Shown here piece by piece: positions 1 through 4,899 of a stretch of DNA of 5,705 nucleotides. A program made the position numbers and the translations under genes. The stretch's first letter is position 1. The number at the start of each line of letters is the position of its first letter. This stretch comes from Alphaproteobacteria bacterium (GTDB lineage: Bacteria; Pseudomonadota; Alphaproteobacteria; Rickettsiales; VGDC01), in NCBI GenBank assembly GCA_016869895.1, contig VGDC01000141.1:1-5705 (forward strand), given 5' to 3'. The notes below the pieces were generated by a model, which ran no database searches, had not been told where the DNA came from, and worked only from the letters and a program-made list of their open reading frames with translations.

Positions 1-255
1 AACGAGGAATATAATACCAGATTACGCATAACTATGCGAAATGGGAAAAAGCACGTATACGTTCTGGCACCAGATGTGCAAACCGCACTATTAAATGCGA
101 TAGATAATCACGCCCAGAGAAAAATCATATCTTTGCCGACAGGTAAAGTATCTTGGATGGACTCACCGATAGTTCCGTCCAAACTAATGACAGCTTTCTC
201 CGTAGCAATCATCGCCATACTTACATTTGCTGTTGTCATCAGGCTTTTTCTCTAA
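1..255 (+). CDS. Hypothetical protein with C-terminal membrane helix (5' end probably outside window)
   Basis: I do not recognise this protein. The frame is open from base 1 to the TAA at 253-255, so it may be the end of a longer gene. The first ATG inside the window is at 34 and would give 73 residues. From that ATG, the first 50 or so residues are polar (for example KKHVYVLAPDVQTALLNAI). They are followed by one hydrophobic stretch of about 20 residues (roughly 52-73, TAFSVAIIAILTFAVVIRLF) that runs to the C-terminus, as in a tail-anchored or single-pass membrane protein. No clear Shine-Dalgarno precedes the ATG at 34, which favours a start further upstream. Third codon positions are much more AT-rich than in the genes that follow, suggesting a different origin or weak coding selection. 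The stop lies 13 bases before nadD, so co-transcription is possible. It does not resemble the C-terminus of ProA, a common upstream neighbour of nadD. Non-coding sequence remains possible. Confidence 0.42.
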   Translation, partial: NEEYNTRLRITMRNGKKHVYVLAPDVQTALLNAIDNHAQRKIISLPTGKVSWMDSPIVPSKLMTAFSVAIIAILTFAVVIRLFL

Positions 256-268
256 AACATGAAATAAT

Positions 269-856
269 ATGTCCATAATTAAAAGCCAACGCACCATAGG
301 CCTCCTCGGCGGGTCGTTCAACCCCGCCCATGAAGGCCATCTGCACATCAGCCTGCAGGCCATGCGGCGCATCGGGCTCGATGAGGTCTGGTGGCTCGTC
401 TCCCCCCAGAACCCGCTGAAATCCACCGATGACATGGCGAGTTTCGAAGACCGTTTCGCCAGCGCGCAGGCCATCGCCAAGCGCAGCCCCTTCATCCGCG
501 TCACCGATTTCGAGAACCACCTGAAAAGCCGCTACACCGCCGACACCCTGCGGGAGCTCACCCATGCCTATCCCCACCTGCGTTTCGTATGGATCATGGG
601 AGCGGATAACCTTGCACAAATCCACAAATGGCATGAATGGCAGTCGATTTTCCAGCAGGTGCACGTCGCGGTGTATGACCGCGCGCCTTATACCTTCAAA
701 GCGCTGGCAGGACGCGCTTCCCAACGCTTCCTTTATACCCGCACCACCCCCGCAGAACTCCTCTCAAAGCGGCTTCCCGCTTGGTGTTTCATGTTCGGTG
801 TGCGTCATCCCCTCTCCGCCACAGAGATAAGAAAAAGACTTGGAAAGACGGGTTGA
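269..856 (+). CDS. nadD: Nicotinate-nucleotide adenylyltransferase NadD
   Basis: This cytoplasmic enzyme transfers AMP from ATP to nicotinate mononucleotide, making deamido-NAD for NAD synthesis. The 195-residue length is normal for the family. The N-terminal nucleotidyltransferase signature is intact: GLLGGSFNPAHEGH, with the HxGH nucleotide-binding motif at residues 21-24. Other family landmarks are WWLVSPQNPLK near residue 40, WIMGADNL at 108-115, and the C-terminal SATEIRKRL (183-191), which matches the conserved (I/V)S(S/A)TxIR motif. The ATG at 269 places the core glycine-rich strand at about residue 10, as expected. An ATG at 259 is followed at once by a stop and cannot be the start. 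The ribosome binding site is poor. The gene is the first clear housekeeping member of a nadD-rsfS-rlmH run. Its last bases overlap a candidate promoter for rsfS. Confidence 0.96.
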   Translation: MSIIKSQRTIGLLGGSFNPAHEGHLHISLQAMRRIGLDEVWWLVSPQNPLKSTDDMASFEDRFASAQAIAKRSPFIRVTDFENHLKSRYTADTLRELTHAYPHLRFVWIMGADNLAQIHKWHEWQSIFQQVHVAVYDRAPYTFKALAGRASQRFLYTRTTPAELLSKRLPAWCFMFGVRHPLSATEIRKRLGKTG

Positions 857-868
857 ATCCGTCATAAT
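840..868 (+). promoter_or_regulatory. Candidate sigma70-type promoter for rsfS
   Basis: A TTGGAA hexamer at 840-845 (4 of 6 to TTGACA) is separated by exactly 17 bases from CATAAT at 863-868 (5 of 6 to TATAAT). The predicted start is near 875, about 50 bases before the rsfS ATG. The -35 box lies inside the end of nadD. It is inferred from consensus matching only; alphaproteobacterial promoters can deviate from this pattern. Confidence 0.33.
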
Positions 869-926
869 ATGAATAGATGAACGCGGATGAACCTCATTGG
901 CATCCAGCCTCATCGGAAACGGAGGC

Positions 927-1331
927 ATGATTATCATTACTTCCTTGCACAAAGGCCCTAAGGCTAAAAAGTCCAAACGCCCCGCCGATAAGGTCAAAGA
1001 CCTTATCGTTTCCATCTTGGATGATGGCAAAGGCGAAGACATCGTCACCCTCGACCTCGAAGGTAAAACCAGCATCGCAGACTATATGATCATCGCGTCG
1101 GGAACATCCTCCCGTCACGTGAGCACCCTTGCGCATCGCGTGGTTCAAGCCCTGAAAGAGGCCGAACTGTATAACATCCCCCCCGAAGGCGGCGAAGCGG
1201 CCGATTGGGTGGTGGTGGATGCGGGTGATGTGGTCGTCCATCTCTTCAAACCGGAAGTACGCGATGTGTACAATCTGGAGAAGATGTGGAGCGTCGCTCT
1301 ACCGGTCACCAATCTGGAAGTGGTGGGCTGA
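927..1331 (+). CDS. rsfS: Ribosome silencing factor RsfS (RsfA/Iojap family)
   Basis: RsfS binds ribosomal protein uL14 on the 50S subunit and blocks joining with 30S, lowering translation in starvation or stationary phase. The product is 134 residues from the ATG at 927, within the family range, with a short basic N-terminal extension (KGPKAKKSKR) before the domain. Family landmarks are visible: DLIVSILDDGKGEDIVTLDL (25-44), SIADYMIIASGTSSR (49-63), the EGG turn at 87-89, DWVVVDAGDVVVHLF (93-107) and VRDVYNLEKMW (111-121). A TTG at 897 is in frame and would add 10 residues. I prefer 927, although the GGAGG at 921-925 is only one base from that ATG; GGA at 915-917 is better spaced. A 17-codon frame (877-930) ends on this start as an ATGA overlap, which could allow coupling. 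nadD lies 70 bases upstream, and hairpins follow directly after the stop. Confidence 0.93.
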   Translation: MIIITSLHKGPKAKKSKRPADKVKDLIVSILDDGKGEDIVTLDLEGKTSIADYMIIASGTSSRHVSTLAHRVVQALKEAELYNIPPEGGEAADWVVVDAGDVVVHLFKPEVRDVYNLEKMWSVALPVTNLEVVG

Positions 1332-1347
1332 CGGGCATCCGCCCGTC
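1330..1347 (+). terminator. Hairpin overlapping the rsfS stop codon
   Basis: A perfect 7-base-pair stem, GACGGGC (1330-1336) with GCCCGTC (1341-1347), closes a four-base loop. It begins within the rsfS TGA. No U-run follows, only GTT, so this is at best a weak or Rho-assisted terminator, or a 3'-end stabilising structure. Confidence 0.35.
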
Positions 1348-1352
1348 GTTCA

Positions 1353-1393
1353 CCAGTCTGGCTCACACTGGATTCCTGACGCAGCAATCTGCG
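1353..1393 (+). repeat. Two further small inverted repeats in the rsfS-rlmH gap
   Basis: CCAGT (1353-1357) pairs with ACTGG (1367-1371) across a nine-base loop. CGCAG (1380-1384) pairs with CTGCG (1389-1393) across a four-base loop. With the hairpin at 1330-1347 they form a chain of three stem-loops filling the first half of the gap. Each stem is only 5 base pairs, so chance is plausible for either alone. No function is assigned. Confidence 0.3.
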
Positions 1394-1424
1394 CCTTCCC
1401 TTTCTTCACACTCTTTTTCCTGAT

Positions 1425-1433
1425 TTATCCACA
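1425..1433 (+). promoter_or_regulatory. Perfect DnaA-box 9-mer
   Basis: TTATCCACA matches the high-affinity consensus DnaA site exactly. It lies 15 bases before the rlmH ATG. A near-match, TTCTTCACA (one mismatch to TTWTNCACA), sits at 1402-1410 in the same orientation, 23 bases upstream. The region is not otherwise origin-like: there are only these two sites and no AT-rich unwinding stretch. If the site is functional, a regulatory or titration role is more likely than replication initiation. Confidence 0.35.
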
Positions 1434-1447
1434 GATTAGCTTCCCCC

Positions 1448-1909
1448 ATGCAGGTCATCCTCGCTGCCATCGGCAAAATCAAATCCGGCTCTCCCGCCGC
1501 CCAGCTTTTCGACGAATATAAGAAACGCCTGCCGTGGACGCTGACGGTGAAGGAGCTGGACGAGAAAAAACCCCTGCCCTCCGCCCAGCGGATGGAGCGC
1601 GAGGCGGATCTGCTGCTGGCGGCCTGCGAAGGCGCGGATAGGATTATCGCTTTGGACGAGCGCGGCAAGGAACTTTCCAGCCCACAGTTCGCCAAGCAAA
1701 TCGGCGATTGGCAGCAGGAAGGCATGAGCAAGCTGGCCTTCGTCATCGGCGGACAGGACGGGTTAAGCCCCGAACTGCGCAAGAAAGCGCATTTGGTGCT
1801 GTGCTTCGGCAAGCTCACATGGCCGCATATGCTGGTGCGCCCACTACTCGCCGAGCAGCTTTACCGCGCCCACACCATCCTCACGAACCATCCTTATCAC
1901 CGAGAGTAA
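1448..1909 (+). CDS. rlmH: 23S rRNA (pseudouridine1915-N3)-methyltransferase RlmH
   Basis: RlmH is a small SPOUT-fold methyltransferase that uses S-adenosylmethionine to methylate pseudouridine 1915 in helix 69 of 23S rRNA, acting on assembled 70S ribosomes. The 153-residue length is close to the E. coli protein. The trefoil-knot cofactor motif FVIGGQDGLS is at 98-107. The C-terminal segment contains PHMLVR (126-131), AEQLYRAHTI (135-144) and the terminal NHPYHRE (147-153), the near-invariant tail needed for catalysis and RNA contact. The start MQVILAAIGKIK is the expected first strand. No purine-rich ribosome binding site is visible before the ATG; the preceding bases are CTTCCCCC. The gene lies 116 bases after rsfS, a common pairing, and stops directly at a strong hairpin shared with the convergent gene. 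Confidence 0.96.
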   Translation: MQVILAAIGKIKSGSPAAQLFDEYKKRLPWTLTVKELDEKKPLPSAQRMEREADLLLAACEGADRIIALDERGKELSSPQFAKQIGDWQQEGMSKLAFVIGGQDGLSPELRKKAHLVLCFGKLTWPHMLVRPLLAEQLYRAHTILTNHPYHRE

Positions 1910-1933
1910 AAGCAAAACCAGCAGGTTTTGCTT
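1910..1933. terminator. Bidirectional terminator between rlmH and the EF-hand gene
   Basis: A perfect 10-base-pair stem, AAGCAAAACC (1910-1919) with GGTTTTGCTT (1924-1933), closes a four-base loop. It starts immediately after the rlmH TAA and lies 15 bases beyond the stop of the convergent minus-strand gene. Read on the minus strand, the 3' arm runs into TTTT and then AC. On the plus strand the arm ends in CTT followed by CTATAT. It should therefore serve the minus-strand gene at least as well as rlmH. Confidence 0.7.
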
Positions 1934-1948
1934 CTATATCATCCAGCA

Positions 1949-2302
1949 TCAATCCGCGCCTAATTCATCCGCTTCCAGCGTGCCGTTCTTGTCGGTATCC
2001 AGCTGGTTATAGCGGCTTTTCAGCGCGGCTTTCATCGTCTGCGAATCGGCGTTGAGTGTCGCATTCTTCTTGCCAGCGGCAAGGTTCGCTTCCGTCTCCT
2101 GCACACTCACCAGCGCGAGATATTCCTTATAGCTCAGCGTGCCATTGTTGTTCGCATCCGCCGCTTCGAAGTTATTCGGGGTCACGCGGTATTGCGGGTC
2201 AACCGCTGTGTGGTGGCTTCCGGCGGGTTTGTGGCCGCTGCATGCGGCGAAAAGGCTGATGCTCAAACCGGTGACGGCAAGGGTCGTCAAAACGTTCTTC
2301 AT
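1949..2302 (-). CDS. Small EF-hand calcium-binding lipoprotein
   Basis: This 117-residue protein is predicted to be exported and lipid-anchored. It starts with a signal peptide of about 20 residues (MKNVLTTLAVTGLSISLFAA) ending in a lipobox-like FAAC with Cys21. A His- and Pro-containing spacer follows. Two canonical EF-hand loops are complete: DANNNGTLSYKE (49-60) and DTDKNGTLEADE (102-113). Both have Asp/Asn at positions 1, 3 and 5, Gly at 6, Leu at 8 and Glu at 12, so calcium binding is likely. About 40 residues, rich in Ala, Lys and Asn, separate the loops. The ATG has a strong Shine-Dalgarno (AGAGGTG on the minus strand, plus-strand 2307-2313, 6-base spacing). The gene converges on rlmH and diverges from the TraX-like gene. 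No partner or substrate can be assigned; a role in sensing or buffering calcium in the envelope is a guess. Confidence 0.88.
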   Translation of the reverse strand: MKNVLTTLAVTGLSISLFAACSGHKPAGSHHTAVDPQYRVTPNNFEAADANNNGTLSYKEYLALVSVQETEANLAAGKKNATLNADSQTMKAALKSRYNQLDTDKNGTLEADELGAD

Positions 2303-2347
2303 GATTCACCTCTGAATAGGGTTGTTGTTTTCCTTCCCTTTACCCGC

Positions 2348-2376
2348 ATTTTATTGTGGTGGGAAGCATGAAAAAG
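2348..2376 (-). promoter_or_regulatory. Weak candidate promoter for the EF-hand lipoprotein gene
   Basis: On the minus strand, TAAAAT (plus-strand 2348-2353) matches TATAAT at 5 of 6. It lies about 46 bases before the lipoprotein ATG. The -35 region is only T-rich (TTTTTC around 2370-2375, 16-base spacing) and matches TTGACA poorly. The intergenic region 2303-2422 must hold promoters for two divergent genes, but I cannot locate one for the plus-strand gene. Confidence 0.25.
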
Positions 2377-2422
2377 AGATTATCCTGACCCCGCATTAAG
2401 AAACCATGTGGGCGCAGCGGAA

Positions 2423-3235
2423 ATGGTTAAACTTCTGAAAACCAATGAATACGGCGAAACCCCCAATACCTACGACCTGCTCAAGTTCGTGGCGCTTGTG
2501 TTCATGGTGATCGACCATATCGGCTTCTACTTGTTCCCCGATATTCCTTGGCTCCGCGCTATCGGGCGGGTCAGCTTCCCGATTTTCCTGTTCCTCATCG
2601 GTTATTCAAAGACCACGCGCTTCGATGTCCTAATCCTGCTCGGTGCCATCCTCGTCTTCATTAACGCAGGGCTCGTCGGCACGTTCATCATTCCGCTGAA
2701 CATCCTCTTCGCCATTCTCGCCACCCGGCTATTGATGCACATACTCGACCGTTCTCCTGATGCATGGCAAAGCGCCATCCCCTTGTGGATTGGATTCTTG
2801 TTGTTCTACCTACCCCTGTCCAAAGTCATCGAATACGGCACGCTCTGCTTCATGTTCGCCTGCTTGGGTCGCTATACCCGCGAGGGGCGGAACGGTGAAA
2901 CGGGCATCCGTGCCGCGTGGCTCTTCAGCTTGGCGTTCTACCTGCTCACCCAGCAGCTGGGCTTCGAGTTCGAAATCACCTATTTCGTGCTGATGCTGAT
3001 GCTGGTGATGGTGATGGGCATCGGCCTGATACAGTTCACATTCGCCCCCATCCGCTTCCCCGAAGATAACATCTCACCCACGCCCAGCCTGCATGAGCGG
3101 ATCATCATGCTCGTCGGGCGCAATACCCTGCCGTTATATGTCCTCCACGTCATCCTCCTGCAATGGTGGGGAAGCAGCATTTACCCGAAGAACTTCACGC
3201 AGGGATTCGCCAGCCTTTCGCAGCTATTCCAGTAA
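2423..3235 (+). CDS. TraX-family multi-pass membrane protein (putative acyltransferase-like)
   Basis: The 270-residue product is strongly hydrophobic, with roughly eight membrane segments. The N-terminal block is the TraX hallmark: DLLKFVALVFMVIDHIGF (18-35) and LRAIGRVSFPIFLFLIGYS (44-62), with the Asp-His pair at 31-32 and Gly-Arg at 48-49. NILFAI (93-98), IEYGTLCF (136-143) and the C-terminal GRNTLPLYVLHVILLQ (232-247) also fit TraX and the wider membrane acyltransferase group. The F-plasmid TraX N-acetylates pilin. Many relatives are chromosomal, away from conjugation genes and of unknown substrate; no tra genes are seen here. I chose the ATG at 2423. A GTG at 2408 would add five residues, and neither start has a good ribosome binding site. 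The gene diverges from the EF-hand lipoprotein gene and precedes gpmI by 74 bases. It should not be read as evidence of a plasmid. Confidence 0.87.
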   Translation: MVKLLKTNEYGETPNTYDLLKFVALVFMVIDHIGFYLFPDIPWLRAIGRVSFPIFLFLIGYSKTTRFDVLILLGAILVFINAGLVGTFIIPLNILFAILATRLLMHILDRSPDAWQSAIPLWIGFLLFYLPLSKVIEYGTLCFMFACLGRYTREGRNGETGIRAAWLFSLAFYLLTQQLGFEFEITYFVLMLMLVMVMGIGLIQFTFAPIRFPEDNISPTPSLHERIIMLVGRNTLPLYVLHVILLQWWGSSIYPKNFTQGFASLSQLFQ

Positions 3236-3261
3236 GCTAAGCCGTTGCATCGCGGCGCATA

Positions 3262-3284
3262 AATGCCTATACCTATTAGGCATT
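3262..3284. repeat. 23-base inverted repeat upstream of gpmI
   Basis: AATGCCTA (3262-3269) and TAGGCATT (3277-3284) are perfect 8-base complements around a 7-base centre. The repeat lies 26 bases after the TraX-family stop and 25 bases before the gpmI ATG. Only GTTTC follows, so as a terminator it would be weak; it could equally be an operator or an mRNA leader hairpin. A poor promoter-like pair, TTGCAT (3245-3250) and TATACC (3268-3273) with 17-base spacing, would place its -10 box inside the repeat. Confidence 0.45.
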
Positions 3285-3309
3285 GTTTCGCCACACCGAA
3301 GGATTCTCC

Positions 3310-4899
3310 ATGACCACACCCCTCCCCGCCCTCGCCAAACGCCCGAAACCCGTCGTTCTCGCCATCCTCGACGGGTGGGGCTGCCGCCACGGCGGGAAGG
3401 ACAACGCCATCGAGCACGCGAACACGCCTAATTGGGATTATCTGAGCAGCCATTTCCCCGCAGGTCAGCTCAGCGCTTCCGCCTTTGATGTCGGCCTCCC
3501 CGATGGGCAAATGGGCAATTCCGAAGTCGGCCACATGAACATCGGCAGTGGCCGTGTCATCCTGCAGGACCTGCCCCGCATCGACGAGGCTTTGGCGCAA
3601 GGAAGCCTCAAAGACTCCCCCGAATTCATCGCATTCGTGAAGCATCTGCGCGAGAAAGGCACGAATCTGTGCCACATCATGGGGTTGCTTTCCCCCGGCG
3701 GCGTGCATTCCCATGATACCCATGTGGCCGAGTTGGCAAAGCTGCTGGCCGTCGAAGGGGTGGACGTGGAAATCCACGCCTTCCTCGATGGGCGCGACAC
3801 CCCTCCGCGCAGTGCATTGGGCTACCTGAAAAAGCTGGAAGAGGCCATCGCCCCCGCTGGCGAGAAAATCCGCATCGTCACCGTCAGTGGCCGTTACTAC
3901 GCCATGGACCGTGACAACCGCTGGGATCGCGTTTCCAAGGCCTATAACGTCATCGTCGATGGCGTGGGCGAAACCGCCTTCACCCCCGCCGAAGCCGTGG
4001 AGCAAAGCTACGCCAAAGGCAAAAGCGATGAATTCGTGCTGCCCACCGCCATCAACGGCTATGCGGGCATCGTGAACGGTGATGGCCTGCTGATGATAAA
4101 CTTCCGCGCCGACCGCGCGCGCCAGCTGCTTTCCGCCCTGCTCATCCCCGAATTCGACCAATTCCCCCGCCACCGTGTAGTGAATTTCTCCACCCAGCTG
4201 GGCATGATCGAATATTCCAGCACTTTGGCGAAATACATCCCCGCCCTCTTCCCGCCGGAAGTCATCCGCGATACGTTGGGTGAGACCGTCTCCCGCGCCG
4301 GGCTGAAACAGCTGCGCATCGCGGAGACGGAGAAATACGCCCATGTGACCTTCTTCTTCAATGCGGGCGAAGAGCAGGTGTTCGAGGGCGAAAGCCGCAT
4401 CCTCGTGCCCTCGCCGAAAGTGGCGACCTATGACCTCCAGCCGGAAATGTCGGCCTTCGAAGTGGCGGAGAACATCGAGCGCGTGGTGGCGAATGATGAA
4501 TTCGACCTTATCGTAGTGAACTTCGCCAACCCTGACATGGTCGGACACACGGGGAATCTGGAAGCCTCCATCATCGCGGTGCAGACGGTGGACACCTGCC
4601 TTGGCCGTTTGAAAGATGCTATCTTCGCCAAGGGCGGGGTGCTGGTCATCTCCGCTGACCATGGCAATATCGAACAGCTGGAGGATGAAGCTACCGGACA
4701 GGCGCATACCGCGCATACCCTCAGCCTCGTGCCGTTCATCACCGCTTATCAGCCTTGGGAAGGCCGCACCGATGCGCTGCCGCTCGGCAAGCTCTCCGAC
4801 ATCGCGCCGACGCTGCTCAGCCTCCTCGGTCTGCCGCAACCTGCGGCGATGACGGGCACTTCCCGCCTCATCGGCCTGTTGGAAACCCAAGATGCGTGA
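3310..4899 (+). CDS. gpmI: 2,3-bisphosphoglycerate-independent phosphoglycerate mutase GpmI
   Basis: GpmI interconverts 3- and 2-phosphoglycerate in lower glycolysis and gluconeogenesis, using two metal ions (usually Mn) and a phosphoserine intermediate. The product has 529 residues, slightly above the usual 510-515. The alkaline-phosphatase-like active site is complete: AILDGWG with metal-binding Asp21, MGNSEVGH with catalytic Ser71, SPGGVHSH (128-135), DGRDTPPRS (160-168), NFRADRAR (264-271), NFANPDMVGHTG with Asp409 and His413, SADHGN with Asp450 and His451, and AHTL with His469. The spacing agrees with the well-studied Geobacillus enzyme. The ATG at 3310 is set by AAGGA at 3299-3303 with 6-base spacing. 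An in-frame TTG at 3283 lies inside the inverted repeat and is rejected. The stop overlaps the start of the envC-like gene by eight bases, so the two are probably co-translated. Confidence 0.97.
   Translation: MTTPLPALAKRPKPVVLAILDGWGCRHGGKDNAIEHANTPNWDYLSSHFPAGQLSASAFDVGLPDGQMGNSEVGHMNIGSGRVILQDLPRIDEALAQGSLKDSPEFIAFVKHLREKGTNLCHIMGLLSPGGVHSHDTHVAELAKLLAVEGVDVEIHAFLDGRDTPPRSALGYLKKLEEAIAPAGEKIRIVTVSGRYYAMDRDNRWDRVSKAYNVIVDGVGETAFTPAEAVEQSYAKGKSDEFVLPTAINGYAGIVNGDGLLMINFRADRARQLLSALLIPEFDQFPRHRVVNFSTQLGMIEYSSTLAKYIPALFPPEVIRDTLGETVSRAGLKQLRIAETEKYAHVTFFFNAGEEQVFEGESRILVPSPKVATYDLQPEMSAFEVAENIERVVANDEFDLIVVNFANPDMVGHTGNLEASIIAVQTVDTCLGRLKDAIFAKGGVLVISADHGNIEQLEDEATGQAHTAHTLSLVPFITAYQPWEGRTDALPLGKLSDIAPTLLSLLGLPQPAAMTGTSRLIGLLETQDA

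Noticed and set aside
259..267. Two-codon ATG-AAA-TAA mini-frame just before nadD.
   Set aside because: Far too short to support as a gene; it is expected by chance in AT-rich sequence and has no ribosome binding site.
897..929. TTG at 897 as the rsfS start.
   Set aside because: It adds ten residues with no family resemblance and has no clear ribosome binding site. The ATG at 927 is more likely, though its own site is not ideal.
1402..1433. Replication origin at the DnaA boxes.
   Set aside because: Only one perfect site and one near-match are present, with no AT-rich unwinding region and no dnaA, dnaN, parA or hemE nearby in the window.
2368..2388. Six-codon frame (ATG at 2368) in the divergent intergenic region as a leader peptide for the TraX-like gene.
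   Set aside because: No ribosome binding site and no attenuator-type hairpin follow it, so there is nothing beyond chance.
2423..3235. Reading the TraX-like gene as evidence of a conjugative plasmid or integrative element.
   Set aside because: No other transfer genes, integrase, attachment-site repeats or origin of transfer are visible, and the neighbours are core chromosomal genes.
3283..3312. TTG at 3283 as an earlier start for gpmI.
   Set aside because: The TTG lies inside the inverted repeat, has no ribosome binding site and would lengthen an already slightly long protein. The ATG at 3310 has AAGGA at ideal spacing.
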